Below are positions 22,600 to 35,479 of a stretch of DNA of 64,000 nt, piece after piece (within the stretch, counting starts at the first letter, position 1; the number at the start of each line of letters is the position of its first letter). The stretch is taken from positions 128,809,462-128,873,461 of the forward strand of contig CM051455.1 of assembly GCA_028274465.1 (NCBI GenBank), given 5' to 3'. This stretch comes from Plantago ovata. Taxonomy: Eukaryota; Streptophyta; Magnoliopsida; Lamiales; Plantaginaceae. Position numbers and translations under genes: made by a program. The notes beneath the pieces were generated by a model that had not been told where the DNA came from, did not search any database, and saw only the letters and a list, made by a program, of their open reading frames with translations.

Positions 22600-25500
22600 T
22601 CATTCTTCACAATATTCTACATTTTGTCCTCTATTCTTCATGGTGCACATGTGATAATTTCGCCCACCTGGCGTCAACATCATCTCGGCAGCTTCAGTTG
22701 CTGAAAGCAGTACATTACATCCTGATTCTGTTTGAATGTCTCGGATCGGATATCCCAGTTCTGCCATATTTCCAACCTGCATGTGAAGAAGATTGGCATG
22801 GGTTAAACTTTCCTAATGTTTCCGTTGTAAAGTTTCTATTTTTGAGATACTCAAAACAAGAGCTCAAATAGTTCACATGTGATATTTCAACTACTATATT
22901 TATAAACACCGTAGGAATTTTCATAGCAATTCTAGTATTTTACGAACCAAAACTTTAGAAATAAAAAAAAAATTCCTTCAAAGTATGGTCCATAATGACA
23001 ATAATTTGTAGCATGTGCATGAATATCATCGTATCTTGAGCATGAACAAGAACAAGTTACGCACAACATGTTATGCAGTTCATATGGATAAAATCAATGT
23101 CATGTCATATATAATGCCCAGAACTTCGACGGTATAAACACCCAACTAATAGATTTAATTTGTACATGTTCGGATGTTTCATCATCATAGCTTTTCAAGT
23201 GTTTCCAATGAATACTTTTTAACAGTATGACCTTGCTCGAGTTATCAATTGGTTTGGAAATAGACCCTCTCACTTAGTCACCTTTAGGAGTAGATCAAGA
23301 GCAACCAAGTACATTTCTTAACCAGAAAAATGCATGGATAGATGTAACTTCTTGAACTATGAAATACGAGGAGTGCAATACCCAACGTAGAGACTCCAAA
23401 CATCAGTATTAGGTGTCGGTCAGGAGTGATCTTTGGGATAATTACATTCATATCAGAATATAATTTAGGAGGGTTTCCAGTTCAGCTGAGAAGAGTGGGG
23501 TGAGGGGGAGGTGCTAACAACAAATTATATGGGTAGCATAATCCTACAACTAAGCAGTAGTCCTTCAAAGAGGCCAATGGTTGTGTTCTCCAAAAACACA
23601 CACATGACTGGACATGTAAAGACTGTAGATTGAGATACTAACACCAAATATAACGAGATAGTTAGAACTTAGCAAGCACCATGAAGTGTAGAAGGCTCTA
23701 CCCAGCGAGTCAAGAGGACATTTGAATTGATGCCTTCAAGGTCACACCATGACAAATTGACAAATGTTAAGAAAGCAAAATATCTCAAGAAAGATGATAA
23801 TAAGGCGCTGAAACAGAGCAACTGTGAAATATAACAGATAAGCAACGAGGTCTATTGGATTTCAAGCCACAAGAATTGAGCTGTAAAATTTCCAACTGAC
23901 AAGAAAACAGAAAAATATTTACAGGATTGCTAAAGCACGAGAGGATAACAAGTATGGTGCAGTGCATCATGTGCGTGTAAGAAGTATTGGCTTCTAATGA
24001 AACGATTGGAGCTATATAGGTTCCCCCCCCCCCCCCCCCCGGCTTTTGTGTTTACCTAATACTCTAGAACATTAATGCTTAATTCTTTGGGAAAAGAATC
24101 TAAAATTAGCATGCTAGAACTCTTTCTCTGATTTGTACACATAGTTTGGGTCCTTCAGTTCTCAGACAATGAAATGTTAGTTATTTTGCCTTTATAAACA
24201 CATACCTTTATTCTTGTGTCAGCATAAAGTTGATTATGAAGACAGTCTAAATTATGATTTTAATAATTCAATTACCTAGGATTTATTTTTTATATTCTAC
24301 TAATAGCTAAAGGCTCGAGTAAAATCACATGCATATACTAAAATGACTGCAGTATATTGTTACCTACCAATGTATTAAATACTTCATTCAGTGCATATCG
24401 CAGACTTACTAAATTAGTAGGTAAACCTAGTTCATCCATGAGACCATGACCCAAAATGCGGTTGTTCGTGCATAAGGAACCCCAGAGAACATATCACCAA
24501 TCCACAACTACTTGTAACTAGCTAATTTTTCATATTAAATTTAATTGAACATTAACTGCTTAGTTCTTTCATATTCCAAATAGCTTGACAATTATACTAC
24601 GGATTCTAAATAAAGGGCATCCAAAATTCCTAATCATCAATACTTGATTGTACCAAAGATGCAAGTAGTACTTTCATGAAATCTGCACCAAAACCTCTTT
24701 TAATCTAAAAGAATTTGTGGGTTCAAAATCAATATGGATACTTACTGGTGTAACATACATAACGCAGGGGTTAGCAGAAGTTTCATTTAGCATGTGGAAT
24801 TTGAATAACATTATCCTCCAAGTGAAACATAAACAAATACTACAGATTACAGAGAAATCATTGTGCAAGTAAATAAATAAAACAAGCAAATGCATGAACC
24901 AAATTAAATGATAAAATTAAAAAGGATGCACAATAGACACCAAAATGCACCCAAGAAATTAAGCACAAGACTAAAAGCATATTCTGCATCTGGTTTGAAA
25001 GATACTTACAGCTCCAGAGATAACATCAATCCTTGTAGAACTCTCTTCCTTGTGGTGCTCAGCGCGAAGTTGAGATCAACTCAGTGCTTTCCAGTCCAGC
25101 ATTGTCAGCAATGGTAGTTGGGATAGTGATAAGTACACAGGAAAAGGCTTCAAAATGGCATGAGATCTTTTTCCATGAGTCTTTCCGGCAAGTTCATCAA
25201 CTGCCTTTGCCATCACCATCTCAGGCTATCCACCTCCAAGCAAAACCCTGAGGGAGATTAAAAAGAAAGGAGAACTCAACTCTGGCATTCGCAAACACAT
25301 CTTTGGTACATAGATGCATTATTCAGTGGAATAAATAAAGATCAACGAAATAATCTATTTGACTGCATCAGGATATTGGATTGCAAAGACACAGGCGTAC
25401 ACTGACAGTCTTACGCAAACCATGACACCCTCTATGCCAATGAGCAGTTTACTAATTTAGACACACGTTCGTTTTGGGAAGTAGTTACCAACAACTACTT

Positions 25501-28350
25501 CTTATGGGGAAGACTCATCCAGACAAATGAAAGAAAAAAAAAAAAAAAAGAAGAAATCGTTTGACATGATAGTTCTTCTCCACCATTTAAGTGACGTCAT
25601 GCAAGAACCCAACTTAGTATAGGATATGTTACAAGAAATGACAACAAGTCCACATATACAAACAAGAAAGATGGCAGTTTACCTCTCCAGGTTAATGGAA
25701 AATTTACTTGTTAATGAAATGGAAAGAGAAAATAATCATCTTGTATTTGCAAAAAAATGTCAAAAATCCCAGTGGGTGACTTAATTGCAGCACTTTTGAT
25801 GTTATAAACCATTCCACATGCATCTTATGTGCCTTGTCACTTGTGTCTATAGTCCAGACCATAAAGGCACTCTATTATAAATATAAACAAGTAATAGAGA
25901 ATTATCTAGCATAGATGACCTAACCTTGTTGTACACTAGTGATGATTAACAACTTGTGGCTGAGAGAAAAATAAGTAAGAATATAGCACGATAAGGTACC
26001 TTGCGCCTCTCAACATGATTGTACATGCCTGGCCCATAGCAACCAGAGAGGTGGATTAATCTGTCATCGCCTATTGCCCTATCATAATCTCTTCAATGAG
26101 CTTGCAATGCCCAAGCTACTGATTCAGGATTATCAAATGTTGATGTTACGTCTATCAGTTGACACTATCTCAATTCCAGTAACAAGACCAAGTCGCTCAA
26201 TACCATCAAAATCTGCATGATGTTGCGATGATTCCGGCATTAGCAAATAGCTCCACTAGGAAATTGTAAATTAGTTGACGATTAACAGAGCAGTTTATCC
26301 CATGATTAATGATCTTATTAATATTCTCCCTCATCTTTTCCTTTTCAGCTACTTCAATGTCAGCCACATTAGCCATCAAGTCATTTCGAACACGTGCCCC
26401 ATAAATTTTGACTTTATTGGTGCCCATTGCAGTATTTGCCACCAAAATCTTTGCATTTCCAATTCGTTTCAGTTGACCAACACCAATTTTCTTGTTCGAA
26501 TAAATCTGAATTAAATAGAATGTTTAGAAACAAAGAAAAATCATACATGACGAGATTGGCAACCAAACACAACAAGCCAATATGAAGAATATGACAGGGA
26601 AGAAAGGTTTTTAAGAAGTCATATTGAACTTGACTACTGCAGCAGGAGAAATACGTATATACTGTCATAGGACCTTAAAATTCAGTATACGCAGTAAGAG
26701 GTAAAACAAAGATGATGTCTTTCTTTTGGTCCTGCATCTTCCCCTGGACCCAACAAAATCCAGGTCCCATGCTACAAAACGGTAAGGGAGGACACACGCA
26801 CATAGGCATGCAACTTCACCATCTCAATAGACTAAACATTAAGGCTCAAATGTCAATAACACAAATCACCAGCAAGAAAACCCATATCCCCTAATTTCAT
26901 CACTCAGAAAAGACTTTCACATTACAATCATGCAATATGAACCTCAAAGGAAGTGAAATACGTAAACAGTTGGATGAACATATGGTAAATACGAATAGAA
27001 TATATAGAGCTCACCCTTCATCTAAAAATGAATCCTTCTACGCACCTCCTGGCTTCTTTATGAATTGATTAGACTCCAAAATTATGCTACCCTGTCATTT
27101 CAAACACATTGGAATCAATAAAGAGAGTGGGCGAAAAAATGAGAAAACAAGTGATCGAGTGAGCACATATAGCAGAAATGGAGACACTAGGTGCAAAAGG
27201 GATATAAATGTATGCTTTCATGCACAAACGCTCACCAATACAACCAGATAATTTCACACTTAGAATAACAGATAATATACATAACAAAGAATTGCTGCAA
27301 ATAAAGACACCTGGCCATGAAAAAGGAGTTGCCTTGATCAAATTATACGGCAAAAACAAAACAAAAGTGTAACTAATACCAAACCTATGCTACATCAGAT
27401 CCGGCTGGAAGATTGATGAGAGGGAGGGGGGGTAGAGTACATTAAATAGGACAGGAAGTGCCTGACATGACTTGACTACTGAATAATGCATGGTAGCCAG
27501 ATAGTGATCAGATGAGAGAATAACTGGAAAAAGGAGATTGAAAGACAAACAAAACAGAATTCTGCTCATATATCAAATATTAGTTTAGTTTGAATAGAAG
27601 AAACTGAAAGAAAGTTCTTTTGGGTCCACTATTTACATGAACTCAATAGGAAACTTCTCTAGCAAACCAACATTGATTGATGTTTATTGCACCATGATTA
27701 TAAAATGCAAATATTGTGTTACACCTAACACATGGATGAACTGAAGAGCAGTTTTGAAGCAACAAGAAAATGCAAAGACCTATGCATCACCCTTATCCGA
27801 TCCTTGTATACTAGTAGTACATCCAAGTTAACAAAAACACAAATAAATTTGAAACAGATAATTTCAAAAAATAAATAAATAATGCACATTTGCAGCCATT
27901 TAGTTGGAATCTTAGTTTTGAGCATGTCAAATGGTCATTTTTACAAAGTGACTCAAACCACATCTCTGGACCACACTTCAACAGAAAATTCACACATAGA
28001 ATTAACAGATATCAATAAAGCATTCTGTCATAGATCACTACTATAACGTCAAAGAAAAAACTCCGCGAAAATGAATACTCTAGTTCTCAACACTTAAAGT
28101 ACATGTCTACATGAGAATAACTTCACATTATCAATGTGAAGGGACTTGAAGATAGTTGCTCCATCATTTGTAACAGTCACACCATGTCCTATGCCTGTTG
28201 ATTGCAAAATCTTATCCTACAAAGAAAGATTGTACAATGGAAGGAAGAAATTTTGATAATTTTGTACTCGTACTACAAAATCTAGATAGAGCTCTTTTAC
28301 CATCCCCTTACGTCCCAATGCTGTCTTCACCAGGTTAGCAATACCCAACT
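22600..28350 (-). pseudogene. CCT2: Chaperonin TCP-1 subunit beta (CCT2) pseudogene, introns retained
   Basis: Scattered minus-strand exons spell the cytosolic chaperonin beta subunit in order. About 28340-28300: LVKTALGRKGM. About 28220-28145: KILQSTGIGHGVTVTNDGA. About 27092-27017: a QFIKKPGG and KDSFLDEG piece. 26510-26200: [45 protein letters not shown] and ELFANAGI. 26160-25998: TFDNPESV and DDRLIHLSG. 25250-25010: LGGG*PEMVMAK, TIADNAGLES. 22770-22600: NMAELG, VLLSATEAAEM and EIITCAP. Several stops and frameshifts break it (a TAG for the tryptophan after LGGG, a TGA after ITCAP), the true start is missing and some exons were not found. Because introns remain, it arose from genomic duplication or local decay and not from retrocopying. 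Confidence 0.85.
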
Positions 28351-28359
28351 TGATTATCA

Positions 28360-29164
28360 AGCATTACCATTTCCATTTTCATACATTTGAGTCACGATAA
28401 CATGGAAACTGAAACCTGAGGATGAATCATAGTGTGTGAGAAATGATTACCTGAAATAGGACGGAGACCATGAGGCTGGACGACTGAGAGAGGTGGAGAA
28501 GCACAGAGCAGCATCAAATTTGAGAATTCTGAGGGGTTGGGTATATATACATTTTGGGGGTCTATATTTTTGTAAAAATTATTATTATATATTAGGGGCG
28601 TAAATCAATACGAATAGAGTAGGGTGTGTATATGGGGGACTATAACCTTTGTTGGAGGATTTTGCACTAGTTACCCCCTTCATCTAGAAAATATTGAAAA
28701 CCGTACATGTTCTTATCAATATGGTTTTCGGTTACTGTGTTTGGGTTTTTTTTATATTTTTTAAGCCCCAAATTAATTTTGCAAATTATAGACCATTGTT
28801 TAAGTAGATACAAAGATGGCCAACTAGGTCAAGACTCGAGAGTCCAATTGTTTAGTAGTGGTATAAATATTAAGTATATTGACACGTGGATAAAGTGTAA
28901 TAAGATTTTAAAAGTCAATAAATGGCACACATTGATACACTGCACTATCGTCTTTGATATCATTTGGAGTTTATTTCGACGAACAAGGCATATGCAATTT
29001 GCATAAATGAATTTTAATTTGTCCACCACAAGAAAGGTGACAGGTGCAAATTGCAAAAATCGTGAAGTTCATTTTTAGTACTTCAGAGTTGGTATACATA
29101 GGGAAAGTCCACCAATATTTCAAAAAATCAAATACGAAGTAAAACACAATCTATTCGAGTGAAG
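28360..29164. other. Intergenic DNA, no gene seen
   Basis: AT-rich non-coding sequence between the CCT2 pseudogene and the nested transposon stack. Confidence 0.45.
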
Positions 29165-29974
29165 CATGGGCGAAACTACAGAGGCGCAAGGGCAGCAGTT
29201 GCTGCCCCTGGATTTTTCACCTGAAATTACTAATATGTCCTTTTGCCAAATTTATTGCTACATTCATATATTAAACATTGTCAGTAATATCAAATGACAT
29301 ATACATCCGTGTCTTAGTGGTATGTAATGGACGCTTCTATTTACAACACCCGAGTTCAAAACCCACTATTCTCATTAGACTTCTATTCTTTCTGATTTTC
29401 TTTTTAACGAAATACTCTAATCTATAGTAAAAATAGTAAAATTATATTATTTTTTATATAAATTTTAACTTAGATTATTTTACAAAAATACCTATTTACT
29501 TTGATATTATGAATGTTACTTTTATTTTATTAAACTTTCTTGAATAATGTGTATATTAATTTATTTCTTCATGAGTTTATTTAGAAAAATATATGTATAT
29601 TTAATTATTCATTTGAAATTCTTGTCAAACACTACAAGAAAATAACCATTTAGCGACGGAATAGTAGCTATGGACGGTATCCGTCGTTAAATAGCGACGG
29701 ATCGCTACCATTAGCGACGGACAAGGACGAACTGCGCTCTAACCTCAGTTCGTCATTGGAAAGAGTCAACCCGGTATCAACGTAGCGACGGATTAGATCT
29801 ATCCGTCGCTAAATAGCGACGGATGGCCTATCCGTCGCTATATTTCTCAGATACAGACGGTTTCGTCTTCCCAAATCATTTCCCATCTCCTTCTTCTCCT
29901 AACCCTAATCTCCTTCTTCTCCTTCTCCTCCTCCCATCTCAGAAATCTACCACCACCACCACGTTCGCTCCACC

Positions 29975-31301
29975 TGATGAACGCGCTGGTGTGGTGTTCC
30001 AACGCGAACGAATCAAATAAATTTGTTGTTTAGCCAAAGGTAATTCACAACTACAACGAAAACCGTAGTGTAGCAGTAGAATGACCTCGAGTGTCGTTCT
30101 CTAAGGACTATAACTAGCTTTATCTATTTAACCAAGAATATAAAAACAACAGTCGTAAAAGCAAAGGTTTTCCTAACAGATTATGGAGATTGGTGATAGT
30201 ATGATCCTTCAAAGCATAACGGGTCAATAATCATGCGTAAATTCCTCGGTCTTGCATGGAGATCTTTGATCAATCGAATGTCCTGTTGCAATTATTAAGC
30301 ACTACGAAGATAAAGATACTAACAAGTCAAGCACTATTGTCCAATTGTGTTCCGTAATTATTCAACACTACGAAGATATAGATGTGCATAGGTCGACGAG
30401 GGTCCAATTGTGCATAATAATTAATACAACATACGAGAGTATAGGTTGAGCCTGATCAACGAAATAAAGCAATAACACGGAGTATAATGCGCGATATAGC
30501 CATTAGCATAATTATCTTCCCTTCTGTAAGAATTCACATACTACCACCAAGGCACCAACGATAAGTTTAGCTACTCATAGTTGAGATGCAATCCACAGAA
30601 ATCATAGAAGAAAACATGTTGAAAGATATATAAAAATAAGTAGAATAAACCGTAATATACAATGTTACCGAAGGTTGTCAGTCTCCGAAGAATCGCGATC
30701 TTACAAGCTCCAATCTGCTATGAAAAAGTATCTCCTAAGCTACGAACCCCCAGAACAGGCTCTGGGAAGTTCCTACCTAAAACTACAGAGAGAGGTGAGA
30801 GAATAGGTCTGGAAAAGTATGAATTTCGGAGAAAAACTGAGCAACTATGTATAGGCTTCGAAATAGTGTGAGGCGATTCGCCCCACACACCGGGCGATTC
30901 GCCCGGTGTGGGGCCATTCGCGCTACGTCCCGGGCGGTTCGCCCGGGAGTAATTTTCGCGGAATTCCGCATTTTCGACGCGTTTTTGGATTTCTTCCCCT
31001 TTTCGGACTCGGTTTCTGACTTCTAGTGGCCTTCTAACCTCCAGATTCGACCCCTAGACTCCAAATCCTATCTGGAAACCTTCAGATACTCCAAATAGAC
31101 TTCTGGAACACCAATTCTTTGTCAACTTCAATATAATTGCCCGGAAATCCTCGTTTTTCAACCAAAACCTGTAAAATAAAATCTAAAGGGAAACGTGACA
31201 CTATTCTAATAAAATGCACTAAAATATAGCTAAATTAACATAGAGGATAGCTAAAATAGGTGAAAAAGACTCAAATGAAAGTGTAAAATACACATTCATT
31301 A
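29975..31301 (-). repeat. 3' LTR of the gypsy element
   Basis: In element orientation it starts at 31301 (TAATGAATGTG, the usual TG mutated) and ends CGTTCATCA at 29975. The palindrome cluster at about 30872-30950 is longer than in the 5' LTR, and the TATA box has become TATGTATA near 30850. Confidence 0.9.
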
Positions 31302-31314
31302 AACTCCCCAAACC
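31302..31314 (-). other. Polypurine tract next to the 3' LTR
   Basis: On the minus strand GGTTTGGGGAGTT directly precedes the LTR, the right place for plus-strand priming in reverse transcription. Confidence 0.6.
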
Positions 31315-31899
31315 GAACCTTTGCTTGCCCTCAAGCAACTAAGCTAGACGCTAATGCAAAAACAATGCAAGACACAAAATGGAGTCTCCTGCCAAATAAA
31401 ATGAACCAATCTACTAAATCTATCAAAAAACATATGAACAAAGACCATATAAATCAAAGCATGAATATAGGTTGAAGAATACCTCGATTGACTTATACAC
31501 ATCCACATAAGCACTTATGTCAAGACAAGATAGTCTCTCGTAACATTCTCTACCTGGACCTAGTCAGTGACGACGTAATGAAGCATGCTAAGATACGAAT
31601 GGCTGTCTCGTGCCTATGAAACTGAGGAGTTACTGCTGTTCCACCATGTTAAGACTTTTCCTCAAAGAGGTCGAACCAGTACTGGCTCTCATCAAACGAA
31701 TGAGGGTTCCCTATAAAAGATAACACTCCCCTATTCTACCCATCTCTCAAGTAAAGTCTTAAACTATTCACCACTTCCTGAATGGCAGGACGAGGGTGGT
31801 CTAGAACAGATGACACTCAAGACAAAAAAGATAAAAAATAGAAAATTACAGCACGATTGCGAACATTACAAGAATTGGAAAATGAGACACAACACTTTG

Positions 31900-32065
31900 C
31901 TAAACTACTATTGGCTTTCTTTTTGACCCTTCTTTGCTTTTTTGGGGTCTTTTCTTTTTTTTCTTCTTTTTTTCTTTCCAGATTCTTTTTTTTCTTTTTC
32001 TCTTTTTTTTTATTCTTCTTTTTCTTCTGGAATTTTTCTTTCTTTTTTCGATTTTTTTAGCCAGC
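31900..32065. repeat. T-rich (A-rich on the element's sense strand) low-complexity tract
   Basis: A 160-base tract of T with scattered C inside the gypsy element between the unknown ORF and the polypurine tract. The leucine/phenylalanine-rich frames there are artefacts. Confidence 0.85.
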
Positions 32066-32893
32066 AGTAACATAACAAAAAGAGAGAAAATGACTCACAC
32101 GACTTCCCCAAACCTATTCGAAAGAATAGGTTGGAGTACAAAATTTACGGAAAAGGAAAAATAATCTCACGATACGGAAATGAAAAACGAAAACAAGTCT
32201 AATGATGGTGTAACCCCCTCCCCAAACCTATTCTTCCGAATAGGTTATAAACAAAGGATCACACAACCTCACACTACCTCCTTCCTAGGCATTTAGCAAT
32301 CTCAAAGCATGGTGAAGACTTGTTGCCTCTTAGGTACATAATTACTCGGGAAAACAACCATAAGACCCTAACATGCATCATCCTATTCTAAAGGCCTTCG
32401 TGAACCGCAGTAGAGAAAACACCACTAAGTGATGTCGAGACTACCAAGCTTAACTAAGTGCAATACATAAATGTGACAAGCCAAGCGAGAAAAACCTCAA
32501 ACAAATTCATAGAGATGAAGCATACGATTAATGGCATAGTTAGTTGATCTACCCAATAAAAAAGTTCAAAAAATTCGGCAATAAACTCCATATAAAACAT
32601 GCAAGACTATCCTAGGATGAATGTAGTGAATGCAACCTAAAAAACTAAGAAAGCGGTAAACGTGCAAATGCAAATGGATAAAACATGCAAGGTACTATAC
32701 TCATCCTACCAATACCAGGCTCCAAACTAACAACACTAGATCACTTAAATCCCATCCCCCCTCATGAAATTAACGCTAGTCCCTAGCAGTAAGAAAATGA
32801 GGAAATAAGATGTGATACTAGATGTTACCCCATGGTTTGGCCTCGGTCGGCTGAGTATGCTGTTTGTGAGTTATTGGGACTGCTCTGGGAGCT

Positions 32894-33721
32894 TTATAGG
32901 GTGTCATCAGGTCTTCTGGTAGGCGTGGTAGTTTCAATTATAGGCCGGATAGGAACAACTCCTCCAATAGTATCATCATTGCTCGTATGGCCTTCATTGT
33001 CACTACTGTCACGCACATCCTCACTAGTAGAGTTGCAGTGTCGGGTAGAATTCTCAAGATTAGCCGCCGCTGTTATGGAATCCTCCATCCTGTAGCCCTC
33101 CAATAGGATGTGAACTGTTGAAGGGGAAAGAGCAGCGGTATCAGGACCTCCCCCTCCAGCGTTTTACACCCCGAGGTGGTTACAGTAAGCTGCTCGGATA
33201 CTCAGAAGTCTTCTACCATCTTTTCCAATGTCGACCACATTCTCTACGGTTGATCCGACCGATGTCTATATGATGCTCCCTTTAGAGGCAGTCAAGGGGC
33301 ACCCCAATGAGGGGTTGGGCACCCATGTCATTATGTTTTGGAACCAAGCTAGCGCTTCAGAACCTTCTAGCAACTGCGAACTCGAGATTGAATCCGTCGC
33401 GGCTAGTTGTCCCGGTGCCTTCCAGTTCACTCGAACTTTGCAGTCCTTGTGATGGATTGCTGACGTAATAATGGTTTCTGTCCCTTCGATGGTGCATGAA
33501 TAGGCATATGAGTCCTTACTCCAGGTGTACTCTAGCTCCTCCTCTTGGATAATCCACAACGTTGTTGCAAAACCCCTTGGCTCGAACGCACATCTAACGA
33601 GGTCACTCTTCTTGACATGGTTGTAATCGATCCCCCTCCAATACTTCATAGTAATCATACGGGAATGCTCCTTTCCCTTGGCATGGTTCCTACAAACAAC
33701 AGTTAGTACCTCGTATGACAC
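32894..33721 (-). pseudogene. Unrecognised ORF in sense orientation in the gypsy element
   Basis: Minus-strand codons 33721-33266 (151 residues) continue in the same frame after a stop at 33266, through about 54 codons with one more stop, into 33103-32894. The peptide includes VVCRNHAKGKEHSRMITMKY, VRCAFEPRGFATTLWII, VNWKAPGQLAATDSISSSQ and a Ser/Thr/Asp-rich tail. I do not recognise a domain. It occupies the place where reverse transcriptase and integrase would be in a complete element, in the same sense as gag. It may be a family-specific extra gene or captured host sequence. Confidence 0.4.
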
Positions 33722-34758
33722 AAGACTGACTCATGCATATGCTAGTGTAAGAACGAAACACACAAGTGATAAAATCAACAATCGAGCTCCCCAAACCTTT
33801 TATGTCTAGCCTAGCTTCTTATCATGCAACATACCAATGTAACTACTACATGCAATACATCACATTATTCTCTTGCTAGACAACCAATAACCTAGATAAC
33901 AAGGCGCAATTCATACCATAGTAGCGAAAAATTCTAGCATCATAAAGCCTCATATTCAACAATTAAGCATTCTATCATCAATCCACCATCACCACACCAA
34001 TAAACACAATCATATGCAAGTAATCAAAGATAAAGACATATTGCATAACAAGATATATCATCTAGTAGCAAAATTCCCAAATCAACAATCCAAGCATAAT
34101 TGAGCATGCAATTGATAGTAAATAACGCTTCTAATCACACAAACAACCTACCCATACATCAAATAAGCATAATTGAAGCTCAAATTAGAAAACCCCCAAA
34201 TTCGAAAATTAGGGTTCATAAGAAGATACCTCAGATCTGAAAATCTAATGCACTAGGGAGAAATCTGTTCGGAAGAAAAGATAGATCACGTAATAGGTTT
34301 CGATTGAAGCTAAACAACACTAAATTTGGTGAAGAAATGAAGAAGTTATGAAGTTTTGAATGTATTTTCGCAATTTTCGGTTTTTGGGGAGGAAGAATGA
34401 TGAAGATATGAAGAAAATGAGGTAAAGAGGGGAGATCCGCATTTTTCATCTACTGGGACTGTGGGGCGAGTCACCCCTGGTGCGGGGCGATTCGCCCCCC
34501 GCTCCCCGATGCGGGGAGACGGTCATTTCGACAAAAACGCGGTTTTTAATCCCCGAAATCAATTTTTTCAAAAACACTCGAAAAATATCACTCAAACATA
34601 AGCACATATGACACAGAGATGAACAAATTCACATATGAGAAGCAAATTGATCAAGAATGAATGCATGCAAAAAAGCGGTAAAGAAAGCGATAAAAACTCC
34701 GGGTTGCCTCCCGGATAGCGCCATTGTTTAAAGTCTTTGACTCGACTCCTGTGTGTGC

Positions 34759-35427
34759 CTAGCTCTTCTTTTTGCGGGTACTAGGCTTCCCCTTCATTGA
34801 TCTCCTCTTCATGCCACGAACTTGTGAATAAGAAAGAACATAGGCTGCAAAACCACAGTAGTGAGTAGTGTAAGAATTATCAGGCGGATCAGATATGGCT
34901 TGCAACACGTGTTTCTCACCATCCACTTCAATAGTGCAAGTTCTTTGGTAGATGTCCATCACGGAGCGTAGCTTCGTCAAGAATGTTCGCCCCAAGAGAA
35001 TGGCATCCCCCGTTCCAGGTGCAGACGCCGGCATAACTACAAACTTGGTGTATACAGAAGCTTCACCAATCTTGACCAACACATTTTTCACAACGCCTTC
35101 GGGTCTCATAAATGATCCATCCGCTAGTTGCACAATAGCCCTATGCTCAGATAGTTTTCCAAGGCTACTCTTTTCAAACACATTCAAAGGGAGTATGTTT
35201 GAGTAGGATCCCGTGTCTAGTGTGGCACGGACATCTTCAAGCTCACCAATCCCTACCTTAACATCGAAACTTTTAGGGAGTGGCTCGGGATCCTCTTGCC
35301 CCTCATCACTTTCGTTAGAACCAACGTCCTTCTCTTTTTCCTTAGCCTGTAGAAGTTCTTCCTTCTTGCAACACTCGCACTTAGCAACCTTCTTGATGGT
35401 GATTTCGTCAGGTAGATCACCAGCCAA
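34759..35427 (-). pseudogene. Retroviral-type aspartic protease domain of the gypsy element
   Basis: A 222-residue frame with the retropepsin signature LDTGSYSNILPLNVFE (active-site DTG), a following VQLADGSFMRPEGVV strand and ILLGRTFLTKLRSVMDI, which matches the second conserved block. The usual DTGAS has become DTGSY. A frame change near 35450 separates it from the gag linker upstream. The frame ends in a lysine-rich tail without leading into a reverse transcriptase, so pol is truncated after protease. Confidence 0.85.
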
Positions 35428-35479
35428 TGTAATGGAATTCGACTTCTCAGTGTTGCTAGGCAGCTTGCCTTGTTCCCTA

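Noticed and set aside
31857..32164. Phe/Leu-rich plus-strand frames
   Set aside because: They translate a T-rich low-complexity tract in the antisense of the gypsy element.
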